Assembly: GCA_963746255.1 (NCBI GenBank)
Contig: CAVVAJ010000005.1
Location: forward strand, 372,001 to 436,000
DNA from: DAOVXM01 sp963746255
Lineage (GTDB): Bacteria > Chloroflexota > Anaerolineae > Anaerolineales > UBA4823
Length of the DNA stretch: 64,000 nt
Reading direction: 5' to 3'
Below, piece by piece: positions 44,464 through 52,631 of the stretch. A program made the position numbers and the translations under genes. Numbering within the stretch: position 1 is the first letter of the stretch; every line of letters starts with the position of its first letter. The notes under the pieces were generated by a model. The model was not told the origin of the DNA, searched no databases, and was given only the letters and a program-made list of their open reading frames with translations.

Positions 44464-45902
44464 TGGGAGAATCTGTTCAACCCGCATCTCAAATTGTTGT
44501 GATGAAATTTGGCGGTACATCTATTGGTAGTTTGACGGCCTTCGACGATGCAATCCAGATTGTAAAAGATGCTCATGAGAGCGGATCAAAAATCGTCGTC
44601 GTTTTATCTGCGATGTCCACTGTTACCGATTTGCTGCTGCGTAGTGTTGCTGACGCCTCCGCGGGTAGACATGATTTCATAAATCAAGTAAGTGTAGAGT
44701 TGCGCGCCCGGCATTTTGAGATTGCCGAAGAGCTCGTATTGGATACCGGTCGCCTCGACCAGGTCAAGCAGGAATTGTTCGATTTAATCAACGATTTTTC
44801 GAGTTTATGCCACGCGATTCGCATTCTCGGGGAGGCGACGCCACGCGCCAGGGATGCGGTAGCTTCATTCGGGGAGCGCCTCGTGGTGCGGCTTTTTGCC
44901 GCTATATTGGCTAGTCGTGGCGTCCGGGCAGAGTATATTGACGCCACCGACCTGATCATCACAGACGATAAATTTCAAGCCGCCAATCCTGATTTCGATC
45001 TCACCCGTTCCCGCACCCGCGATAAGCTGAAGCCATTACTCGCAAAGAACTGCGTTCCAGTTGTTACCGGCTTCATCGCAGCTACACCGAAACATGAAAC
45101 CACCACATTAGGCCGTGGGGGCAGCGATTATACTGCTGCCATTATCGGAGCGCTATTGCCAGCAGACGAGGTATTAATTTGGACCGATGTCGATGGTGTG
45201 ATGACCGCCGACCCCCGCTATGTTAGCGATGCGCGCACGATTCCAGTCCTTTCGTATAAGGAAGTTGCCGAGCTGGCTTACTTTGGGGCAAAGGTTCTGC
45301 ATCCAAAAGCAATTCGACCGGTTATTGAAAAACAGATCCCACTGCGTGTAGTTAATACTTTCAATCCGGGTGCGCCTGGGACACGGCTGGTAGCTGATCG
45401 TGTACTTCAAGGGAATGGCGGGATAAAAGCGGTTACCGCCATCCGCGGGCTCAGCCTGATCACACTTGAAGGGCGCGGCATGATGGGTGTCCCAGGTGTT
45501 GCGGCACGCATGTTCCAGGCGGTTGCCGAAGCAAATGTGAGCGTACCATTGATCTCGCAAGCCTCCTCCGAGCAATCGATCTGTTTTGCCGTCCCTCAGG
45601 AATCCGCGGACCGCGTTATCGCGGCTGTCGAAGCCTCTCTTGTAGAGGAGCTTGCCCGGCGCGACATCGATCGTATTTGGGCTTCGGATGAGATCGTGAT
45701 CATCACTGCTGTTGGGATGGGCATGCGCAACACTCCCGGTATCGCGGGGCGAATTTTCAGTGCTTTGGGATCGGATAAAATCAATGTCATGGCAATTGCT
45801 CAAGGATCCTCTGAGGTGTCCATCAGCTTGGTGGTTGATGCGAGCGCCATGGAGCGGGGTCTGTATGCAGTCCACGGCCTGATAAGGAGAGAATATGCAT
45901 AA
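44463..45902 (+). CDS. lysC: Aspartate kinase
   Basis: 479 aa. MKFGGTSIGS at residue 15 (after a 14-residue tail), TTLGRGGSDYTAAIIGALL near residue 205, WTDVDGVMTADPR, and two C-terminal ACT domains (GVPGVAARMFQAVAEANVSV; NTPGIAGRIFSALGSDKINV), the usual site of feedback control. It makes aspartyl phosphate, the first step towards Thr, Met and Lys. Overlaps the previous gene (TGATG) and the next one by 8 bp. Confidence 0.95.
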   Translation: MGESVQPASQIVVMKFGGTSIGSLTAFDDAIQIVKDAHESGSKIVVVLSAMSTVTDLLLRSVADASAGRHDFINQVSVELRARHFEIAEELVLDTGRLDQVKQELFDLINDFSSLCHAIRILGEATPRARDAVASFGERLVVRLFAAILASRGVRAEYIDATDLIITDDKFQAANPDFDLTRSRTRDKLKPLLAKNCVPVVTGFIAATPKHETTTLGRGGSDYTAAIIGALLPADEVLIWTDVDGVMTADPRYVSDARTIPVLSYKEVAELAYFGAKVLHPKAIRPVIEKQIPLRVVNTFNPGAPGTRLVADRVLQGNGGIKAVTAIRGLSLITLEGRGMMGVPGVAARMFQAVAEANVSVPLISQASSEQSICFAVPQESADRVIAAVEASLVEELARRDIDRIWASDEIVIITAVGMGMRNTPGIAGRIFSALGSDKINVMAIAQGSSEVSISLVVDASAMERGLYAVHGLIRREYA

Positions 45903-46954
45903 ACGTATTCGAGCAGCTATTCTGGGGGCGACAGGCAGCGTTGGGCAACGGTTTGTCCAACTGCTAACGGATCATCCCTGGTTCGACGTTGTCGCCGTAA
46001 CAGGCTCGGAACGGAAAGTCGGCCAACGCTTTGGAGGGGCATGTCATTGGGTTCTTCCTGAAGGGATGCCAGAGTGGGTGAAGCGGTTGCCGAGTCACCA
46101 GCAGCTACGCCAGCGAGCTGGATGTACCGCTGGTATTCTCGGCTCTACCTTCCCACTTGGCTAGGGAGATAGAGCCCAGGTTTGCCGGTTCAGGCACATG
46201 GGTTTGCTCAAACGCCTCCGCATTTCGCCAGGAAGCAGATGTGCCGATCCTGCTGCCGGAAATTAATCCTGAACACCTTGCCCTGGTGGAGGTACAGAAG
46301 CGGAACCGCAATTGGAGTTCTGGAATTGTCACCAACTCCAACTGCACCAGCACTGGCATGGCTGTGGTGCTGCATGTGTTGGATCAGCATTATGGCGTTG
46401 GACAGGTTTTCGCGACGTCCATGCAGGCGATTTCTGGGGCGGGTTATCCCGGTGTCGCCGCGCTGGATATCCTCGATAATGTCATCCCGCATATCCCGGG
46501 CGAGGAAGAGAAAGTCGAATTGGAGACTCGCAAAATACTTGGCCAGGTGGTTGGTGGGTCTATCGAACCAGCGAAAATGGTAATTTCAGCCCAGACTAAC
46601 CGGGTTGCGGTCAGCGATGGGCACACTGTCTGCTTATCGATTGGTTTGCATGAGCCATGTGCTGATCTCAGACAGGTCATCGCGAGGCTTCGAGAGTACC
46701 AGGCTCCTGAAGCTAGCCGCGATTTACCCTCTACGCCGGCCCCGATTATCTATTACTGTGAGGCGGATGACCGCCCGCAGCCGAGGCTGGACCGCATGCA
46801 CGGTAAGGGCATGTCCACCGGCGTGGGGCGGCTGCGAGTAGATCCCATCCTGGATCTAAAACTGGTTGTACTCTCGCACAACACCATCCGCGGTGCTGCT
46901 GGCGGGTCGATCTACAACGCCGAATTATTGGTGCAGGAAGGCTGCGTAAGTTGA
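45895..46954 (+). CDS. asd: Aspartate-semialdehyde dehydrogenase, interrupted by two frameshifts
   Basis: The protein reads through three frames. First frame: AILGATGSVGQRFVQLL (NADP-binding) to EGMPEW at about 46076. Second: GEAVAESPAATPAS, about 46077-46115. Third: LDVPLVFSALPSHLAREIEP to the end. One missing G in a run near 46074-46077 and one missing base near 46115 explain it. The rest is complete, with the catalytic Cys in TNSNCTSTGMAVVL and SMQAISGAGYPG. It reduces aspartyl phosphate to the semialdehyde. Two nearby one-base losses in an otherwise intact gene may be sequence errors. Confidence 0.88.
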
Positions 46955-46979
46955 CAAATTAACCGGAGCATAGTAAGAT
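46951..46979 (+). promoter_or_regulatory. Promoter of the tRNA gene
   Basis: TTGACA and TAAGAT with 17 bp between. The -35 hexamer overlaps the asd stop codon. Predicted start of transcription about 46986, some 11 nt before the tRNA. Confidence 0.7.
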
Positions 46980-46996
46980 TTTGCCGCTCCAGAATT

Positions 46997-47068
46997 GGCG
47001 GGGTAGCTCAGTGGTAGAGCAGGGGACTCATAAGCCCTTGGTCGTGGGTTCAAATCCCTCCCCCGCCA
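46997..47068 (+). tRNA. tRNA with CAT anticodon (Met, or Ile2)
   Basis: Cloverleaf: acceptor ggcgggg/ccccgcc, D arm gctcagtggtagagc, anticodon loop ctCATaa (anticodon 47029-47031), T arm ending ggttcaaatccc, discriminator A, no encoded CCA. The upper anticodon stem has an A-G opposition at positions 31/39, where close relatives have A-T. Its 3' 26 bases are duplicated 3.3 kb downstream. The sequence is closest in style to elongator tRNA-Met. Confidence 0.92.
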
Positions 47069-47070
47069 CT
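47043..47070 (+). repeat. Left attachment-site repeat (28 bp, tRNA 3' end)
   Basis: The last 26 bases of the tRNA plus two following bases recur exactly at 50318-50345. Identical 28-bp repeats bounding foreign-looking DNA at a tRNA 3' end are the standard product of site-specific integration. Confidence 0.8.
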
Positions 47071-49002
47071 TTTTGTTTTAAAGGGGGGAGCACCCGCCCA
47101 AAAATTGCACACTTGGCTGAGGGATTTTCATTGGATAATTTATAGATAATCCCTCTGAATAAAATTTGAATCCAGGTTATCTAATCAATTTCCTTGTTGC
47201 GTAAATCGTTTTATATATTGCTCGACTAGAATATTTTACTTTGTTAGGCATGGCAAGAATATTGGTCTTTGTCCTTCTGGTCTTTGTCCTTCAGTAAAAT
47301 AAGTAACTGATATATTTCCGACTACATCCCTATACCTTACATATACGGTGTAGTTGTCATCTAATATCCAATCGAGATTTGGAATAAAATCCACCCATTG
47401 TGAATCATTAAAACTCTTATCATTGCATATCTGCATATCTTGAACAGCGGTGAGGGAGTTTTCTGCAGATAAAGTTAACGATACCGTCTGTCCAGCGCCA
47501 ATAATTGTTACACTTCCAGTTGGTGGTGAGCCATCAATAACGACAGTTTTGGAGATATTATCAGAGCCTAACTCGCATGTCGTTGTTAGATTAACTCCAT
47601 AGATACCCTCCAGGTCGTAGAAATGTGATGGGTTCTCGATGGAACTTGATTCTCCATCACCAAATATCCACAGATAACTAGTTTGACCTTCAGTAATCGA
47701 GGTATTGGTGAAGAATGTTGTTTGGCTTAGTTTGACCGGGCTGTTTGACAAGAAATCCGCCTTGGGAGGTAGTTCATCGGCTCCAATATCAAAACCTGAT
47801 TGCATGGGTCGTGGTTGGTCGTCAATATCTTCAAGAATTCCAATATTGATCCCATTGTCAATAGCCAGACTGTCAGGTCCAATATGATAATTGCCAGCTT
47901 CGTAATCCACGAAATCCGGATCACCCCAAAAATTTATTGAACCGGTATCGATGGTGCCATTGCCTCCGGTATCGAAATTATTAGCCCATTCTCCTGCCCC
48001 CCATAATGTCGCATTTAGCGATATCGTTGAATCATCATCCGCAAAAACTCCAATCGTTTGACTAACGATTATGGTGTTAGTTATGGTTGCAGAAGCATTA
48101 CTTAAATAAATTCCGCTACCATCTCCACCATGATTCCTAGCTATTGTATTGTGAAGGAGACTTGTCTGTCCAGCATTATTCAATAGTAGTCCACTACCTA
48201 TGTTCATGTATGGAGTTGTTTGTGTAACAATTTTGTTTTCTACGATCAAATTGTTTAGTAACGAGTATCCTGGTCCGTTTATCCTAATTCCTGCACCACT
48301 TTCGGCGATATTTCCATATATTGAATTTTCCGAGAGCTGGGTCAGACCTCCATAGTTAGAATAAGTACTAATGTAAATACCTCCACCACTTGAAGCCATA
48401 TTGTTGGTGATTGAATTATGTAATACATAAGAATTTCGTCCTTGAAGGTTCCCTGATTCAAAGTGGAACCCCCCTCCTGCACCTTCAGTTGTGTTGGAAT
48501 AGAATGAGTTGCTCTCAATTATTACCGGACCATTAAACCATCCCCCTCCTCCAGAACCATCTGATGAGTTATGGTTGAATTCGTTTTCCTTAAACACAGG
48601 AGCAATTATGTTATCACATGGCGAAGATAAACTACCTAGTGATACTCCTCCGCCTAAACTAAGGTGGTGGTAATTATTTTTTGCTTTATTTTTCACAATG
48701 ACGTTGTTTCGGATAATTGGTGAACCAAAGGTGCAATTTATGCTAATTCCGCCGCCAACAGCATAATCAACTACTTCTTGGTAAGCCGTATTGTATGAGA
48801 TTAGATTTTTAATCAGTTCGATATCTGAATTTAGCCTTAAGCCACCACCAGATTTTGCAGTATTAGACACTATTGTATTCCCCATGATAATTACTTCAGA
48901 TCCACCCAAAACCCTTAACCCTCCACCATAACCACCAATATTTGAAGCGATAAGGTTACCGGAGATAAATGAATCATCACTGTGGAATAGGTAAATACCC
49001 CC

Positions 49003-49158
49003 ACCAGACGCTGTTGATGTATTGGATATGATATTGTTTTCTACGATATGAGCTGTACAAGCATCTAAAAATATACCCCCACCAGACGCTGTCGATGTAT
49101 TGGATATGATATTGTTTTCTACGATATGAGCTGTACAAGCATCTAAAAATATACCGCC
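49003..49158 (-). repeat. 78-bp tandem duplication within the beta-helix gene
   Basis: Units 49003-49080 and 49081-49158 differ at only one position that I can see (t/c). Each encodes one 26-residue coil (core TAHIVENNIISNTSTASGGG). Near-identity shows a recent duplication. Confidence 0.9.
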
Positions 49159-49366
49159 TCCATTGCTGGCAGTATTATTAGAAATATCATTCAATTTTAT
49201 TGTACTATTGCTGCCAACCAAATAAAATCCAGCCCCGTTATCAGCCCCGTTATTCAATATGGAATTATCTTCTAGAATTACTTCACACGTATCAAAATAG
49301 ATTCCCCCACCATCAGATACTGCATTGTTTTCGAAAATAGCATTATCGGTTAATGTAGATATACAA

Positions 49367-49392
49367 TTTGTTAAATAAATTTGTTAAATAAA
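49367..49392. repeat. 13-bp tandem duplication causing a frameshift
   Basis: tttgttaaataaa occurs twice in succession (49367-49379 and 49380-49392). Thirteen bases shift the reading frame of the beta-helix gene; deletion of one copy rejoins ALYLTN to CISTLTDNAIFENNAV. Confidence 0.9.
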
Positions 49393-49930
49393 GGGCACCT
49401 CCTTGATCAGCGTTATTGTTGTATACCCAGTTGTTATAGAAAGAAATATTTGCATTTTCAATAAACACACCACCGCCATCCAGCCAACTCGCTATTACGG
49501 ATGCATCACCGCCTGTGATATGCAGACCGTCAATGGTAGAGCTGATATCCCCGGTAATAAATAATACGCGCCCTTCACCGCCTGCATCCAGGATAGTAGC
49601 ATTAGTAACCGGGTCTGGAATTGTCCAGTTTGAAGTTGTGTAGCCTCCCTGAATGGTAATGGTTTTGCTGATGTAACCGATCTGCGCTAAGCCACCATAA
49701 TCATTTACATCGGTGTATATTCCTGAGGCTACCTTGACAACATCTCCGTCCTCGGCTGCATCGATTGCATCCTGAATGATGCTATAGCTGCAACCTGTTT
49801 TGCATACGGTTAGACTGTCAGCTTGCGCTAACCGCGGGGGACCAGAAAATATCCACAGCCAAATCACTGCCAGAAGTATTTATCCAATAACTGTAGTTCC
49901 GATGAGATTGATTACACGGTTTAAACGCAT

Positions 49931-50317
49931 AGCTTTCCCTCCCCAAGTAATAGACCGCTGACATTTGATCAGCGGTCTAATATGATATTGTGAGTGGAAA
50001 CCAGGCTCTGAGGTTGGCCTGTTTCCCCGCCTGCAGTGTAACCAGAGTAAGGTATGTAATTACTAATCCATTATATACGGTTTTAGTATTGGAATCAACA
50101 TAGTGAAAAAATGCACAAGTTACATCTCCGGCTAAATATTGTTAATTCTTCGAAGAAGCAATCTGTCAATTCAACAGAGAATTATGAGGCAATTTCTCAT
50201 GACCAAACAGCATCGCTTATATTCCATATCTTACAATTATGGTCATCTCAAAAGTGGGTTTTCACGGATATTTGAAAGTTTTCCTTGATTTTGCTTCGGG
50301 AATAAAACTGACAGAGC
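49931..50317. other. Island right part without a gene
   Basis: About 390 bp, AT-rich. Includes the hairpin at 49951-49979. No coding frame I can support. Confidence 0.5.
49951..49979. repeat. Perfect 11-bp inverted repeat upstream of the beta-helix gene
   Basis: tagaccgctga and tcagcggtcta around loop catttga, 21 bp upstream of the minus-strand start codon. No T-run follows on either strand, so it is more likely an operator, a leader hairpin or a relic of the element than a terminator. Confidence 0.6.
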
Positions 50318-50345
50318 CGTGGGTTCAAATCCCTCCCCCGCCACT
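50318..50345 (+). repeat. Right attachment-site repeat (28 bp)
   Basis: Exact copy of 47043-47070. The base before the repeat differs (c here, t in the tRNA), which fixes its left edge. The remainder of a tRNA is absent here. Confidence 0.8.
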
Positions 50346-50388
50346 AAACTCCTACGGGCTGGGATAAATAAATAGAACACCCCTATGT

Positions 50389-50423
50389 ATGGCGGTTCTC
50401 ACCAGAAAAAGGAGAGCCGTCAT
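50389..50423 (+). repeat. Hairpin covering the start of the recombinase remnant
   Basis: atggcggttctc pairs with gagagccgtcat over 12 positions (two G-T), loop accagaaaaag. The right arm contains part of the ribosome site and the first two bases of the ATG at 50422, so it could have hidden the start of translation. Confidence 0.55.
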
Positions 50424-50706
50424 GATGTTTAAAACGAACCTAGACCAGGGGATTATTTCAAAAATTTCCACCGAAGACTATTTTTAGACATGGGTGGACG
50501 CATTTTTTCAATCGTATGTCACAGGGGCTCAGTATGGGGACATAGAGTTCTACCGGAAGAAAATGAAGCTGTCTACGGTACACTGTGATGGACAAATAAT
50601 TCTTAACCTCTCTCAAATAACTCCCAGGGTGTTGCGCGAATATTTGCTTCACTTAAAGGCAGCAGACGATAATTCGGGAGGCCTTCACCCCACCCCCCCC
50701 CGATAA
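50422..50706 (+). pseudogene. N-terminal remnant of a tyrosine recombinase/integrase
   Basis: Reads MMFKTNLDQGIISKISTEDYF, then an in-frame TAG at 50485-50487, then TWVDAFFQSYV, IEFYRKKMKL, LNLSQITPRVLREYLLHL and SGGLH in one frame before a C-rich run and a stop. This matches the SAM-like core-binding domain of XerC/D-type recombinases, where the GG(L/V)H segment introduces the next helix. The catalytic domain is missing. It lies 76 bp beyond the right att repeat and was probably an integrase for this tRNA site. Confidence 0.65.
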
Positions 50707-51150
50707 CCGGGCGGTGCCCTCCGGGGTCATTAGTATCAAGAGCTAGTGCTATTCGGTTGTTATTCACATCCAGTGATCACTATATGGGTTGGATATATCT
50801 ATATTTAAGGATCTCAAATTTCGTTGGATGATATTTCCTCACCTTTTGCGAAGCTCCGGAAATTACTTTATAAAGCACTTTTTAATAATTAGCGATAATT
50901 AGATTTCCCGCACTGCTTTTCTATTGAATACAGCCCAGCACAGTTCCTATCCAACAACTTTTATTATCGCTTGCGGATCAGGATCTTGGATACAGAGAAA
51001 TCGGGCATATTTCTTTTAATTGCGTTCACTATGAAACCTCTTTTTCTATTCTTCACTAGTCCCCCCTAGATAATATTGGTGAATTTCTCGCTGCGGATTG
51101 CACGGTGAAGTAATTCACCCTTCCCGCAATTTCAGGAATTGAGTAAGTAT
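50707..51150. other. Intergenic region before the A/V-ATPase operon
   Basis: About 440 bp without a supported gene. It starts with a C- and G-rich patch just after the recombinase remnant, then is AT-rich. A palindrome ggtgaagtaattcacc lies at 51104-51119, with a further ggtgaatt at 51078-51085. Confidence 0.55.
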
Positions 51151-51190
51151 CTGTCACACAGTTATCACTCTCTTATCACGCTATTATCAC
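51151..51190 (+). promoter_or_regulatory. Four heptamers at 11-bp spacing, Pho-box-like array
   Basis: ctgtcac (51151), ttatcac (51162), ttatcac (51173) and ttatcac (51184) start exactly 11 bp apart. The last three are identical and the first resembles the PhoB-box heptamer CTGTCAT. OmpR/PhoB-family regulators bind such 11-bp direct repeats. A TATATC at 51204 could be the -10 element. It lies 90 bp before the first ATPase-operon gene. Confidence 0.55.
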
Positions 51191-51279
51191 GATATTTGCC
51201 CCCTATATCCGGTACAGTTAAGTTAGCATGGCTTGTCAATGCGGTCGATTCTCTGGAGTCTAATGACCCGGAGGCTACT

Positions 51280-52275
51280 ATGTTGAGCCAAGATAAAACA
51301 TCTGTCCGTCATCCGGTTGAGGCGGCGCTACTCGATAAAGCACTTGAAGGCAATGAGGAGGCCATCAATCAGGTTTTCCTATACCTCAGTTCGACCGACC
51401 CCCACACTCACCAAATAATCCAAGAGACAATACACGATAATAACAGCCAAGGGTTTTGGAAGAAACTACTGCGTTGTCTAGCGATTCAGCGTTGGGATGG
51501 ACACCGCGATAGCGACGGGTGTGTCGATCAGGAAATATCCCAAAGGATCGACCAAGCCATCGAAGAGATATTTGTTACTGACGAACACGATTGGGAAACG
51601 ACGATCAAGGACAATATACTTCAGGATGCACTTCGAGCATCCCAAGCAGAATTCCGATTTGCAGCTGCCTATTTGCGAGGTTTGCGTGGCGATTCGGAAA
51701 TGATCCCAATTCTCGAAGAAATCCTAGACAGCGCGGAAAAAAGCTGGAAAGTCCGTGCTGTTCGTTCGTTGGCAGCCATAGGTGATGAGCGCTGTGGGAT
51801 GCCGCTGATCCGCGCGTTGGCCATGGATCGGGGTGCATTGCACAGCGAAGCCAAGCAAGCGCTAAAGAAACTCGGACCCTTAGCCGTACGGGGCTGGGGT
51901 GAAGCCATAAATCATCCAGATCGCCATGTTCGCTTGAGTGCCATACGAGGCCTTGGAGAAACCGCTGAAGCAAACTCGGTTGATATCCTGGCCGCAGGAT
52001 TACTCGATGAGTGCCAAGAGGTGCGATGGGTGACTGCAGGCATACTTGCCTGGATTGGAGCCCCAGCTGTTCCTTCCACATTGAAGGTTATTCGGGATAA
52101 CGAGCTGAAATCGCCGTCCCGTCAGGTAGCCTTCCACTCGCTTCATAGTGTAGTCTCACGACGTTTACGCGTACGGCTGAAACCAATTTTGGAAGCGTTA
52201 GAGAATCCCGCAGCTATCGTTGAAGCTTCATCGATCGCACAACATTTGCTGCAGGAATGGGAGAAAGATTTTTGA
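51280..52275 (+). CDS. HEAT-repeat protein heading the A/V-ATPase operon
   Basis: 331 aa. Start chosen at the ATG after ggaggctact; an upstream in-frame start at 51139 would run across the regulatory repeats. The C-terminal 200 residues hold helical pairs such as WKVRAVRSLAAIGDERCGMPLIRAL, HVRLSAIRGLGETAEANSVD (consecutive HEAT repeats), and EVRWVTAGILAWIGAPAV. No enzyme motif. It overlaps the peripheral-stalk subunit gene by 19 bp, so it is translated with the ATPase. Possibly an assembly factor; function unknown. Confidence 0.75.
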   Translation: MLSQDKTSVRHPVEAALLDKALEGNEEAINQVFLYLSSTDPHTHQIIQETIHDNNSQGFWKKLLRCLAIQRWDGHRDSDGCVDQEISQRIDQAIEEIFVTDEHDWETTIKDNILQDALRASQAEFRFAAAYLRGLRGDSEMIPILEEILDSAEKSWKVRAVRSLAAIGDERCGMPLIRALAMDRGALHSEAKQALKKLGPLAVRGWGEAINHPDRHVRLSAIRGLGETAEANSVDILAAGLLDECQEVRWVTAGILAWIGAPAVPSTLKVIRDNELKSPSRQVAFHSLHSVVSRRLRVRLKPILEALENPAAIVEASSIAQHLLQEWEKDF

Positions 52276-52631
52276 AGGATTTGAATACAACTGGATCTGA
52301 GCTAAATCCCCTGGATCAGATCTGGCAAATAGAAACAGAAGTCGCTGCTCGAATCGCATCAGCCCGCATGTCGGCAGGGCGGAGCATTGCGAGCGATCGC
52401 TCTCTGGCAATCAAAATTAAAAATCAGGCTCGAGAAGCCGGTTTACGCGCAGGTCAGGTGCGCTACCAGGAGATAATCGATCAGGCGGAACAAGAAGCTG
52501 AAGCAATCACGAATGCGGCGCAAACCAGGGCTGATCTACTGCGCAGGCGAGGTCACCAACTTATGGATGAGGCTATCACTCGGGCGTTTTGCCTTATCGT
52601 GGGGCGGGAAGAAGATCTGGAAAAATCATGA
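52257..52631 (+). CDS. A/V-type ATPase peripheral stalk subunit G/H
   Basis: 124 aa. Long charged helix without membrane segments: AARIASARMSAGRSIASD, then IIDQAEQEAEAITNAAQTRADLLRRRG, a coiled-coil pattern typical of the G/H stalk subunit that pairs with subunit E. Its position between the HEAT-repeat gene and subunit I is the same as atpG in Thermus-type operons. The next gene starts inside its stop (ATGA). Confidence 0.8.
   Translation: MGERFLKDLNTTGSELNPLDQIWQIETEVAARIASARMSAGRSIASDRSLAIKIKNQAREAGLRAGQVRYQEIIDQAEQEAEAITNAAQTRADLLRRRGHQLMDEAITRAFCLIVGREEDLEKS

Larger units (their letters stand above)
47236..49930 (-). pseudogene. Beta-helix surface protein with PKD domain, decayed
   Basis: Intended product about 890 aa. 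From ATG 49930 (after ggggaggg): a signal peptide interrupted by an in-frame TAA at 49880-49882, then SIIQDAIDAAEDGDVVKVA typical of parallel beta-helix proteins. A 13-bp tandem duplication at 49367-49392 shifts the frame. After it come many beta-helix coils with SGGGI motifs, the anchor-type signature SLAIDNG...FDIGADELPP, and a PKD-like domain (YLWIFGDGESSSIENPSHFY). Removing one 13-bp copy restores the frame. Probably once secreted; two lesions make it non-functional. Confidence 0.8.
47043..50345. mobile_element. Small genomic island integrated in the tRNA gene
   Basis: About 3.3 kb between the two 28-bp repeats. It is visibly richer in A and T than the flanks and carries only a decayed beta-helix surface-protein gene. 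No intact integrase is inside. A degraded tyrosine-recombinase N-terminus lies 76 bp beyond the right repeat, so the original arrangement has been rearranged or a second element was present. The intact tRNA is restored by the left copy. Confidence 0.7.

Noticed and set aside
45174..45875. 233-aa minus-strand frame inside aspartate kinase
   Set aside because: Antisense shadow of lysC, whose own frame has full catalytic motifs.
49003..49158. CRISPR-like repeat
   Set aside because: Only two adjacent units without spacers, inside a coding frame, each one protein coil long.
51139..51279. Upstream N-terminal extension of the HEAT-repeat protein
   Set aside because: It would translate the 11-bp operator-like repeats; the ATG at 51280 has a consensus ribosome site at proper distance.
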